A DNA stretch of 9,669 nt. Origin: an uncultured Rubrivivax sp. Its GTDB lineage: Bacteria > Pseudomonadota > Gammaproteobacteria > Burkholderiales > Burkholderiaceae_C. Each line of letters begins with the position of its first letter. Position 1 is the first letter of the stretch. The notes beneath the pieces are model-generated. The model worked only from the letters and a program-made list of their open reading frames with translations, was not told where the DNA came from and searched no databases. The translations under genes were made by a program, and so were the position numbers. Below are positions 1 through 5,753 of this stretch, piece after piece. Location: the NCBI GenBank assembly GCA_937967345.1, contig CALBTN010000126.1:1-9669 (forward strand). Reading direction: 5' to 3'.

Positions 1-425
1 TGCAGCAGGAACTGGGTGTACTGGTCGACGCTGTCGTGGTCCATGCCGCCGCCGCTGTGGCGCCCGGCCTGGTAGCGCAGGTACAGCTGGTAGTGCTCGG
101 GCACGTAGCCCAGGCGCAGCACGCGCGCTTTCAGGTTGGCGTGCGCCTTCCAGGCGCGGCGCTGGCTGCGCGACGGGCTGAACTCGGCCACCGCCACCCG
201 CAGCGGCACGCAGGCGCGGCAGCCGTCGCAGTAGGGTCGGTAGGTGAACATGCCACTGCGCCGGAAACCGTTGGCCACCAGGCCCGAGTACGCATCGGCG
301 TTGATCAGGTGGCTGGGCGTGGCCACCTGCGAGCGCGCCTGGCGCTGCGGCAGGTAGCTGCAAGGGTAAGGCGCCGTCGCATAGAACTGCAACGACGACA
401 GCGGAAGTTCCTTCGGGTGGGTCAC
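1..425 (-). CDS. bpt: Aspartate/glutamate leucyltransferase (partial, N-terminal 141 residues)
   Basis: This enzyme moves leucine from Leu-tRNA to the N-terminus of proteins that begin with Asp or Glu, marking them for ClpS/ClpAP degradation in the cytoplasm. The visible part shows the N-terminal cysteine pattern of the ATE1/Bpt family: Cys22 in PYPCSYLP, then YCDGCRACVPLRV with Cys66, Cys69 and Cys72. A family-typical segment follows around residues 84-141, including RLGYVPEHYQLYLRYQAGRH and DQYTQFL. The C-terminal GNAT-like half lies beyond the left edge. The start is GTG at 423-425, overlapping the aat stop (TGA at 422-424) by GTGA, which implies translational coupling. An aat-bpt order is common in beta- and gammaproteobacteria. 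Family assignment is firm; acceptor specificity (Leu rather than Arg) is known from bacterial members and not visible here. Confidence 0.93.
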   Translation of the reverse strand, partial: MTHPKELPLSSLQFYATAPYPCSYLPQRQARSQVATPSHLINADAYSGLVANGFRRSGMFTYRPYCDGCRACVPLRVAVAEFSPSRSQRRAWKAHANLKARVLRLGYVPEHYQLYLRYQAGRHSGGGMDHDSVDQYTQFLL

Positions 426-1189
426 GCGCGGTTCCTGCCGGGTGCACGCTGCAGCGCTTCGAGCTGCAGCCACATCGAAGAATCATAGGTCCATTGCGCG
501 ATGTCGGGCTCCCCCGAGGCGAGGGACACATGGCGCTCGAAGGGGCTGCGCCGCATCTCGCGCGCGCCCAGCGAAGCCAGATGCGCGGTGTTTTGCTGGC
601 AGTCGATCAGCGCCACGCCGTGGGCACGGCAAAACGCCACCAAGCCGGCCAGCGCGATCTTCGAGCTGTCGCGGCCCCAGGTGAACATCGACTCGCCGAA
701 CACCATGCGCCCGATCGCCACGCAGTACAGGCCGCCGGCGAGCCGCCCGCCGATCCAGGTCTCGACGCTGTGCACCCGCCCCCGGCGGTGCCAGTCGCGG
801 TAGGCGGCCACCATCGCCGGCACGATCCAGGTGCCCACCTGGCCGCGGCGCGGCGTGCGCGAGCAAGCGTCGATCACAGCGGCGAAATCGCTGTCGATGC
901 GCAGTTCGCAGGCCGGGTCGGCGGCGAAGCGCCGCAAGGTCTTGGCCAGACTCTTGCTCACCTTGAACTGCGCGACCGGCAGCACCATGCGCGGATCGGG
1001 GCTCCACCACAGCACCGGCTGACCCTTGCTGAACCACGGAAACACGCCGCGCCGGTACGCCTGCTCCAGGCGCTGCGGCGTCAGGCTGCCGCCGGCGGCG
1101 AGCAACCCCGGCGCCGCGCTGTCGGGGCCCAGCGCCAGACGGGTGTCGGGCAGCGGATCGTCGTCGCCGATCCAGTTCAGCATCTGCAT
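422..1189 (-). CDS. aat: Leucyl/phenylalanyl-tRNA--protein transferase
   Basis: Aat adds Leu or Phe from aminoacyl-tRNA to proteins with N-terminal Lys or Arg, creating substrates for ClpS/ClpAP. The 255-residue product matches the usual length of about 230-260. Family blocks run in order: RRGVFPWFSKGQP (47-58), WWSPDPRMVLP (61-71), GTWI (119-122), HSVETW (140-145), GGLYCVAIG (152-160), FGESMF (164-169, Glu166 at the catalytic position), IDCQ (195-198, with Asp196 and Gln198) and HLASLGA (203-209). The start is either ATG at 1187-1189 (MQMLNW) or ATG at 1181-1183 (MLNW). No clear Shine-Dalgarno sequence separates them, and homologues often begin with a Trp-containing MLNWIG-like end, so the shorter start is possible. 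The stop overlaps the bpt start. The gene is divergent from the MarR unit and shares its 170-bp upstream region, but housekeeping control seems likelier than MarR control. Confidence 0.96.
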   Translation of the reverse strand: MQMLNWIGDDDPLPDTRLALGPDSAAPGLLAAGGSLTPQRLEQAYRRGVFPWFSKGQPVLWWSPDPRMVLPVAQFKVSKSLAKTLRRFAADPACELRIDSDFAAVIDACSRTPRRGQVGTWIVPAMVAAYRDWHRRGRVHSVETWIGGRLAGGLYCVAIGRMVFGESMFTWGRDSSKIALAGLVAFCRAHGVALIDCQQNTAHLASLGAREMRRSPFERHVSLASGEPDIAQWTYDSSMWLQLEALQRAPGRNRA

Positions 1190-1294
1190 GGCGCGCACTA
1201 TGGCAGCAGCGGCGCCGCGCGGGATGCGGCGCCGTACCGTAAACCTCGAACCCCACGCACGGTTGACGGCGTGCATCGGCGAATGTGCAACAGC

Positions 1295-1318
1295 GAATAC
1301 TTGACACTTCAAGTATTC
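1295..1318. promoter_or_regulatory. Perfect inverted repeat, probable MarR operator
   Basis: Two exact 10-bp arms, GAATACTTGA and TCAAGTATTC, flank the 4-bp spacer CACT. The site is AT-rich in very GC-rich DNA and lies between divergent aat and the MarR unit. Its left arm and spacer contain TTGACA (1301-1306), a consensus -35 box reading toward marR, so a bound repressor would block the promoter. Size and symmetry suit a winged-helix MarR dimer. That this MarR binds here is inferred from position. Confidence 0.8.
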
Positions 1319-1330
1319 AACTCGAAACTT
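1301..1330 (+). promoter_or_regulatory. Candidate sigma70 promoter of the marR unit
   Basis: A consensus -35 (TTGACA, 1301-1306) sits inside the operator. At 17-18 bp spacing there is only a weak -10 candidate (GAAACT/AAACTT, 1324-1330). Transcription would start around 1336-1340, just ahead of the AGGAGG at 1347-1352, giving a short leader. The -35 is clear and the -10 is poor. Confidence 0.4.
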
Positions 1331-1346
1331 CCGCGACGGCAGATCC

Positions 1347-1352
1347 AGGAGG
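1347..1352 (+). promoter_or_regulatory. Perfect Shine-Dalgarno AGGAGG
   Basis: A full anti-16S match lies 7 bases before ATG at 1360-1362, the ideal distance, but only 3 bases before GTG at 1356-1358, which would be an N-terminally extended marR start. The spacing therefore favours translation of the 47-codon ORF rather than the extended regulator. Confidence 0.7.
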
Positions 1353-1359
1353 GCGGTGC

Positions 1360-1503
1360 ATGAGGATCTTCGGCGGCGGCCAGGCCGGTTTGCGCGCGAT
1401 CGCCTGGGCGAAGCCGCACGCGGCGGCCAAAGGGCGGCGGCATACGCTGTTCGCGCGCGCCAGAGCAGCGCAGGCGATGGCGCCGTCCTTGGAGCCGGGC
1501 TGA
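1360..1503 (+). CDS. Small ORF, 47 residues, unknown function, upstream of marR
   Basis: I do not recognise this product. It starts MRIFGGGQAG and is basic: eight Arg/Lys and one acidic residue (Glu45), with no clear membrane segment. Evidence that it is translated: a perfect AGGAGG 7 bases before the ATG; a position directly behind the operator/promoter; 42 of 47 codons ending in G or C, against roughly two thirds in the competing frame that would extend MarR; and a stop (TGA 1501-1503) that shares one base with the marR start (TGATG), typical of translational coupling. It could be a leader peptide that feeds ribosomes to marR, a small partner protein, or the remnant of a deleted gene. An alternative is that it is untranslated leader and the SD is fortuitous. 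Confidence 0.42.
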   Translation: MRIFGGGQAGLRAIAWAKPHAAAKGRRHTLFARARAAQAMAPSLEPG

Positions 1504-2042
1504 TGGGCCGCAGCGCATCGAAGCCGGCCGCCGCGCTGCTCGACGACCAGGCGATCGGCCTGGAAGCGCGCAGCCACCACGACGACCATCTGTCGCTGCG
1601 GCTGTGGCTGCGGCTGCTGGCCTGCCGCAGCGAGATCGAGAAAGAGATCCGCGCCAGACTGCGCGCGCACTGCGGCATGACGCTGGCGCGCTTCGACTAC
1701 CTGGCGCAGTTGCACCGCCACCCGGGCGGGCTGCGCATGAGCGCGCTGTCGCGCTACCTGATGGTGACCGGCGGCAACGTCACCGGGCTGACCGACCAGC
1801 TCGAGCGCGACGGCCTGGTGCAGCGCGACGCCGAGCCCGGCGACCGGCGCTCGTGGCGCATCGCGCTCACGGCCAAGGGGCGCGACGCGTTCGCCGCCAT
1901 CGTCGGCGAACACGAGCGCTGGGTGATCGAGCTGTTCGCCGGCATCGATGAAGCCGAACGCCGTCAGCTCTACGAGCTGCTGGGGCGGCTGCGACTGCAA
2001 CTGTCGAAGCGCCAGCCCGCGGCCAAGGACAGCTCGGCATGA
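1503..2042 (+). CDS. MarR-family transcriptional regulator
   Basis: A 179-residue winged-helix regulator, close to the usual MarR length. An N-terminal dimerisation helix (about 28-58) precedes the DNA-binding domain: LARFDYLAQLHRHPGGLRMSAL at about 61-82, a recognition-helix region YLMVTGGNVTGLTDQLERDGLV (85-106), and the wing with the family Asp-x-Arg motif in EPGDRRSWRIALTAKG (111-126). C-terminal helices follow. The start chosen is ATG 1503-1505, with GGAG (1491-1494) 8 bases upstream; a GTG at 1356 in the same frame would add 49 residues but has poor ribosome-site spacing. The regulator probably represses its own unit through the palindrome at 1295-1318. MarR proteins next to CoA-catabolic genes often respond to an acyl- or aroyl-CoA, so that is the inferred ligand class; the specific ligand is unknown. 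Confidence 0.93.
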   Translation: MGRSASKPAAALLDDQAIGLEARSHHDDHLSLRLWLRLLACRSEIEKEIRARLRAHCGMTLARFDYLAQLHRHPGGLRMSALSRYLMVTGGNVTGLTDQLERDGLVQRDAEPGDRRSWRIALTAKGRDAFAAIVGEHERWVIELFAGIDEAERRQLYELLGRLRLQLSKRQPAAKDSSA

Positions 2043-2110
2043 CGAGCATCGATCCCGCACTGGCGGCGGGCTACCGCCGCCAGCCGCAGCCCGTGTTCGA
2101 AAGCCATTGA
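2039..2110 (+). CDS. Very small ORF, 23 residues, overlapping the marR stop
   Basis: ATG at 2039-2041 overlaps the marR stop (2040-2042) as ATGA, and the frame closes with TGA at 2108-2110. The product begins MTSIDPALAAGYRRQP and most codons end in G or C. It lies in the 93-bp gap before the acyl-CoA dehydrogenase, which has its own good SD. I cannot assign a function. It may be a coupling peptide, the stub left by deletion of a larger gene, or a chance frame. The start overlap is the main support and evidence is thin. Confidence 0.25.
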   Translation: MTSIDPALAAGYRRQPQPVFESH

Positions 2111-2135
2111 AGCGCGCAGCGCCGGAGGCATCGCG

Positions 2136-3314
2136 ATGAGTGACACGACCTACCTCGACTGGCCCTTCTTCGAGCCACACCACCGGCAGTTGCAGCGTGA
2201 GCTCGACGCCTGGGCCGGCCAGCACCTGCGAGCGCATGTGCACCACGATACCGATGCCGAGTGCCGCAAGCTGGTGGCCGCGCTGGGCGCGGCCGGCTGG
2301 CTGCGCCATGCGGTGGCCGGCACCGCGCACGGCGGCGCCGCGGAAAGCATCGACACGCGCGCGCTGTGCCTGCTGCGCGAGACGCTGGCGCGCCACAGCG
2401 GCCTGGCCGACTTTGCCTTCGCGATGCAGGGGCTGGGCTCGGGCGCGATCTCGCTGCACGGCAGCGACGCGCACAAGCAGCGCTACCTGACGCGCGTCGC
2501 CGCGGGGCAGGCGATCGCCGCGTTTGCGCTGTCAGAGCCCCAGGCCGGCTCGGACGTCGCCGCGATGAGCTGCAGCGCGCGCATCGACGGTGAGCACGCG
2601 GTGCTGACCGGCCACAAGACCTGGATCAGCAACGGCGGCATCGCCGACTTCTACGTGGTGTTCGCGCGGCTGGACGATGGCAGCGGCGCCGGCCGCGGCA
2701 CCAAGGGCATCGACGCCTACATCGTCGACGCCGGCACGCCGGGCCTGGAGGTGGCCGAGCGCATCGCGGTGATCGCGCCGCACCCGCTGGCGACGCTGCG
2801 CTTCGAGGGCTGCCGCATCCCGCTGACGCAGCGCCTGGGCGATGCCGGCCAGGGCTTCAAGATCGCGATGCGCACGCTGGACGTGTTTCGCACCTCGGTG
2901 GCGGCGGCCGCGCTGGGCATGGCGCGGCGCGCGCTCGACGAGGCACTGCGCCGCGCCACCACGCGGCCGATGTTCGGCCAGCGGCTGGCCGATTTCCAAC
3001 TCACCCAGGCCAAGCTTGCGGCGATGGCCACCACCATCGACAGCGCCGCGCTGCTGACCTACCGCGCCGCGTGGTGCCGCGACCAGGGCCGCAACGTGAC
3101 GCGCGAGGCGGCGATGGCCAAGCTCGCCGCCACCGAAGGCGCGCAGCAGGTGATCGACGCGGCGGTGCAGATCTGGGGCGGGCTGGGCGTGGTCACCCAG
3201 ATGCCGGTGGAGCAGCTGTACCGCGAGATCCGCGCGCTGCGCATCTACGAAGGCGCCAGCGAAGTACAGCAGCTGATCATCGCGCGCGAGCTACTCAAGG
3301 ATCTGCCGAGCTGA
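2136..3314 (+). CDS. Acyl-CoA dehydrogenase family protein
   Basis: An FAD-dependent enzyme that introduces an alpha,beta double bond into an acyl-CoA and passes electrons to electron-transfer flavoprotein. The 392 residues fit the family (about 380-400). An all-helical N-terminal domain is followed by the FAD/substrate signature FALSEPQAGSDVAAM (130-144) and KTWISNGGIADFYVVFA (161-177). A beta-domain end with LRFEGCRIP (221-229) and the C-terminal helical domain with RPMFGQRLADFQLTQAKLAAM (277-297) come next. The MCAD-type catalytic base is at Glu372 in LRIYEGASEVQQLIIAREL. A GGAGG at 2124-2128 lies 7 bases before the ATG. It is downstream of marR and probably co-transcribed, so its substrate may relate to that regulator's ligand. 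The substrate (straight, branched or ring acyl) cannot be read from the sequence. Confidence 0.95.
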   Translation: MSDTTYLDWPFFEPHHRQLQRELDAWAGQHLRAHVHHDTDAECRKLVAALGAAGWLRHAVAGTAHGGAAESIDTRALCLLRETLARHSGLADFAFAMQGLGSGAISLHGSDAHKQRYLTRVAAGQAIAAFALSEPQAGSDVAAMSCSARIDGEHAVLTGHKTWISNGGIADFYVVFARLDDGSGAGRGTKGIDAYIVDAGTPGLEVAERIAVIAPHPLATLRFEGCRIPLTQRLGDAGQGFKIAMRTLDVFRTSVAAAALGMARRALDEALRRATTRPMFGQRLADFQLTQAKLAAMATTIDSAALLTYRAAWCRDQGRNVTREAAMAKLAATEGAQQVIDAAVQIWGGLGVVTQMPVEQLYREIRALRIYEGASEVQQLIIARELLKDLPS

Positions 3315-3316
3315 CC

Positions 3317-3340
3317 GCGCGCGCCATGGCTGGCGCGCGC
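3317..3340 (+). terminator. Strong GC hairpin after the acyl-CoA dehydrogenase
   Basis: Exact 10-bp arms GCGCGCGCCA and TGGCGCGCGC flank a 4-base loop (TGGC), starting 3 bases after the stop codon. No T-run follows, so this is not a classical intrinsic terminator. It could still end or protect the mRNA, as U-less hairpins are common at gene ends in GC-rich bacteria. It lies in the gap between convergent genes. Confidence 0.5.
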
Positions 3341-3384
3341 ATGGGCCCGACGCGAGATCGAGCCGCAGGCACAGGCGCCCGCGC

Positions 3385-3405
3385 CGACCGACGACCGACG
3401 ACCGG
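3385..3405. repeat. Tandem 7-bp repeat, about three copies
   Basis: CGACCGA at 3385-3391 and again at 3392-3398, then CGACCGG at 3399-3405. It is non-coding DNA in the 116-bp gap between the convergent acyl-CoA dehydrogenase and channel genes. Confidence 0.7.
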
Positions 3406-3408
3406 ACC

Positions 3409-3432
3409 GAGATCGAGATCGAAATCGAGATC
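3409..3432. repeat. Tandem 6-bp repeat, four copies
   Basis: GAGATC, GAGATC, GAAATC, GAGATC in direct succession. The last copy overlaps the first two bases of the channel gene's stop triplet (3431-3433 on the plus strand). Copy-number change would mainly alter the 3' untranslated region, because the stop is reached before the array is read. Confidence 0.8.
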
Positions 3433-5170
3433 AGCGCGGTCGTTCCCGGTCGCGCTCGGCGCCTTCGGGCGGCTGGGCCGGGGCGTCGTACCAGTGCTCG
3501 CGCGGCACCACCTTGGCGCTGGCCGGATCGTCCAGGTAGTGCGGCGACATGATCTGCACGCCGTGCTCGTTGAACACGTCCTGCACGTTGGCGTGCAGCA
3601 GGCTCATCACCTCGGCGCGCGGTCGCGGCTCGCTCGGCACCGCCTGGCACACCAGCCGGTACTCGGGATAGAAGTCCGACAGCGCCACCTGGAACACCCG
3701 CGGCGGCGGATCCGCCAGCACGCCCGGCGTTCGCCGCGCCGCCTCGACCAGCATCGCGTTGACCTGCCGCCACGGCGTGTCGTAGCCGATCGTCACCGTG
3801 GTGTCGACGATGAAGCCCGCGCCCTTGACTGTGCGCGAGTAGTTGCGCGTCACCGCACCCAGGATCTGCGAGTTCGAGATCGTCAGATCCTCGCCCATGC
3901 CGGTGCGGATCCGCGTGGTGAAGGCACCCAGGCTCATCACCGTGCCTTCGTCGCTGCCCACGCGCACGTACTCGCCGGCATGGAAGGTGCGGGTGTAGGT
4001 CAGGATCAACCCGCTGGCGAGCTGCCCGACCAGGTTGGACGCGCCCAGCGAGATCATCAGCCCGATCAGCACCGACAGGCCCTTGAAGGCCTCGGTGTCC
4101 GACCCCGGCAGGTACGGGTAGGCCATGGCCAGCGCGAACAGCCACACCGCAGCCACGCACAACCTCGAGGTGGTGATCGCGACGTCGGCGTCGAGCCAGC
4201 TGAGCACCACGCGGCCGGCCGCCACCTTGGCGAAGAAGCCGCGCAGCATGCGCGCCAGCAGCCAGGCCAGCCAGAAGATCAGCGCCGCGGCGACCAGGTC
4301 GGGCACCGCACGCACACCGGCCAGCGCGAAGCGCGCGAGCAGGTCGAACAAGAACTCGTTGAGCTGCTCGCCCCAGGGCCGCGTGAACGGGAACTGCGCC
4401 AGCGACAGGCTCAGCCATTCGTAGACCAGCAACAGCGCCAGCATCCAGAACAGCAGGTTCAGCAGGGCCTGCTCGAAGCGCAGCAGGCCTTCGCGCCGCA
4501 CCAGATCGACCCCGCCGACGCGCAGCTTGTCGGCGTGCGCCAAGGTCTTGTGCGTCAGCCAGGCCTGGATGCGCCGGCGCAAGCGGCGCAGCAGCCACAG
4601 CAGTGCCACCATGACCGCGGCAGCGCCGAGCGTGACCAGCGCTGCCGTCAGCAGCGCGCGCAGGTTGCGTGACTCGCGCGATTCATCGATCGCCTGCTGC
4701 AAGGCCGGCACCGCCGCCGCGGCGCTGGCACGCGCGCCGTCGAGCGTGCGCTCCTGGCTGTCTAGCGGCGTGATGGCAAACATCAGCGCACCGTCGATGC
4801 GCACCAGCACGCCCTCGGCCACTTCGACCAGACTCACCTTCAAGTCGCCGCGGCGCTCCAGCGCGCGGCGAATGCGGGCCTCGCCTTCGGCCGCGCGCGC
4901 CTGCGCCGAGATGCCGAACAGGCTGGAGCGCAGCGTCACGATGTCGCGATTCATCACCGTGATGCGCCCGGGCGGCTGCGCCGCGTCCGGGCCGGGCTGC
5001 ACCGCCAGATCGGCCAGCGACGTGAGGCCCGGCGCCGCAGGCGATGCCGATGCCGGTGCCGATGCCGGTGCGGTCTGCGCCTGCGCCGCCGGCCCGACCA
5101 CGAGCAGGCACACCCACAACGCCAAGGTCCACAGCGACAACCCAGCCGGCAGACCCGTTGACCGAACCAT
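3431..5170 (-). CDS. MscS-family mechanosensitive ion channel with periplasmic N-terminal domain
   Basis: An inner-membrane channel of 579 residues that opens under membrane tension and releases solutes during osmotic downshock. A signal peptide (about 1-32, AAQA|QT) and an Ala/Pro-rich linker lead into a charged periplasmic domain (about 70-168). Hydrophobic segments follow near 172-195, 236-256, 285-308 and 333-352. The pore helix is Gly/Ala-rich (about 363-390, GLSVLIGLMISLGASNLVGQ). The MscS beta domain contains GEYVRVGSDEGTVMSLGAFTTRIRT (399-423) and TISNSQILGAVTRNYSR, matching the family's I-P/S-N-S block, and a mixed C-terminal domain runs to about 545. The tail (560-579) is polar and probably disordered. 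The start is ATG 5168-5170, with AGGTGA 8 bases upstream; the open frame extends further but without a better site. It is larger than E. coli MscS (286 aa). It stands alone, divergent from the toxin-antitoxin pair. Confidence 0.93.
   Translation of the reverse strand: MVRSTGLPAGLSLWTLALWVCLLVVGPAAQAQTAPASAPASASPAAPGLTSLADLAVQPGPDAAQPPGRITVMNRDIVTLRSSLFGISAQARAAEGEARIRRALERRGDLKVSLVEVAEGVLVRIDGALMFAITPLDSQERTLDGARASAAAAVPALQQAIDESRESRNLRALLTAALVTLGAAAVMVALLWLLRRLRRRIQAWLTHKTLAHADKLRVGGVDLVRREGLLRFEQALLNLLFWMLALLLVYEWLSLSLAQFPFTRPWGEQLNEFLFDLLARFALAGVRAVPDLVAAALIFWLAWLLARMLRGFFAKVAAGRVVLSWLDADVAITTSRLCVAAVWLFALAMAYPYLPGSDTEAFKGLSVLIGLMISLGASNLVGQLASGLILTYTRTFHAGEYVRVGSDEGTVMSLGAFTTRIRTGMGEDLTISNSQILGAVTRNYSRTVKGAGFIVDTTVTIGYDTPWRQVNAMLVEAARRTPGVLADPPPRVFQVALSDFYPEYRLVCQAVPSEPRPRAEVMSLLHANVQDVFNEHGVQIMSPHYLDDPASAKVVPREHWYDAPAQPPEGAERDRERPR
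5047..5070. repeat. Two exact tandem copies of a 12-bp unit in the channel gene
   Basis: CCGATGCCGGTG occurs at 5047-5058 and 5059-5070, inside the region encoding the Ala/Ser/Pro linker after the signal peptide. Each copy encodes four linker residues in frame, so copy-number change would only lengthen or shorten the linker. Confidence 0.75.
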
Positions 5171-5303
5171 CGCCCGTCTCACCTGTTGTGGCCGCTTTGA
5201 CCCCAGCGAGTCTACCGAAGCGCCCGTGCTGCAGCGATGGCGCCACTGCGCGGGCGGGTGTGGATGGGTGCGAGCGCGACAGTTCACCAGCGGATTGCTT
5301 AAC

Positions 5304-5329
5304 GCATACGTTCCACTTGTGGAGTATGC
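5304..5329. promoter_or_regulatory. Imperfect palindrome, probable toxin-antitoxin operator
   Basis: Outer arms GCATAC (5304-5309) and GTATGC (5324-5329) and inner arms TCCAC (5312-5316) and GTGGA (5319-5323) share one centre, except for two extra bases on the left. The site ends 7 bases before the antitoxin ATG. Xre-type antitoxins usually repress their own operon through such repeats, so this is the best operator candidate. Binding is inferred. The GGAG at 5321-5324 lies inside the right half, 12 bases from the start. Confidence 0.5.
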
Positions 5330-5336
5330 TGCCGAC

Positions 5337-5753
5337 ATGACGGCTGTCCACGCCTGCGAGCCCTTGCCGGCCTACCTGAGCCTTTCTTCGGCCGCCGCCG
5401 CGGCCGCGGCGCTGCGCACCTTCTGGCGGCTGGCCGAGGCCTGGAAGCTCACGCCGGCCGAGCAGATGACGCTTCTGGGCGTGGGCCGCAGCGCGCTGTA
5501 CCAGTGGAAGGCGGGCAAGGCCGGCCCGCTGGACCGTCACGTGCTGGAGCGCTTGTCGTACCTGTTCGGCATCTATGCGGCGCTGCAGTTGCTGCTGCCC
5601 GATGCGCAGCGCGCCGCCGAGTGGGTGCGCAAGCCCAACGCGGCACCGCTGTTCGGCGGCGGATCGGCGCTGCAGCGCATGCTCGGCGGCCAGGTGGCCG
5701 ATCTGTACGTGGTGCGCCAGTACCTGGACGCGCAGCGCGGCGGCAAGGCGTGA
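5337..5753 (+). CDS. Xre/MbcA/ParS-type antitoxin
   Basis: A 138-residue antitoxin that should neutralise the RES toxin encoded next and repress the operon. An N-terminal helix-turn-helix region, KLTPAEQMTLLGVGRSALYQWK (about 37-58), binds DNA. The C-terminal toxin-binding domain (DUF2384 type, about 68-136) shows the typical order: ERLSYLFGIYAALQLLLPD, then WVRKPNAAPLFGGGSALQRML, then the GG-x-x-DLYVVRQYLDAQRGG end. The start is ATG 5337-5339; GGAG lies 12 bases upstream, rather far, and no better in-frame start is near. The stop (5751-5753) overlaps the toxin GTG. Family assignment is firm from domain pattern plus partner. Pairing of this antitoxin domain with RES toxins is well established (MbcTA, Xre-Res). 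Confidence 0.92.
   Translation: MTAVHACEPLPAYLSLSSAAAAAAALRTFWRLAEAWKLTPAEQMTLLGVGRSALYQWKAGKAGPLDRHVLERLSYLFGIYAALQLLLPDAQRAAEWVRKPNAAPLFGGGSALQRMLGGQVADLYVVRQYLDAQRGGKA

Noticed and set aside
1209..1233. GCGGCGCCGC palindrome and a nearby GCGGCGCCG copy before aat
   Set aside because: Short GC-only palindromes are expected by chance in this composition, and nothing ties them to regulation.
1356..1505. N-terminal extension of MarR by 49 residues from GTG 1356
   Set aside because: AGGAGG is only 3 bases away, codon use in this frame is poorer than in the overlapping 47-codon frame, the added residues match no MarR element, and ATG 1503 has its own GGAG at good distance.
1190..1678. Upstream extension of aat by up to 163 codons
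   Set aside because: The added stretch runs antisense through the operator and into marR, and homologues start near MLNW/MQML.
1317..2474. A 385-codon minus-strand frame across marR and the dehydrogenase start
   Set aside because: It is antisense to two well-supported genes, crosses their boundary, and gives a low-complexity Gln/Arg/Ala product with no recognisable motif.
3071..4672. A 533-codon open frame on the plus strand, antisense to the channel gene
   Set aside because: It is the GC-bias shadow of the MscS gene: the product is rich in Arg, His and Gln without domains, while the minus-strand product has a signal peptide, membrane helices and MscS motifs.
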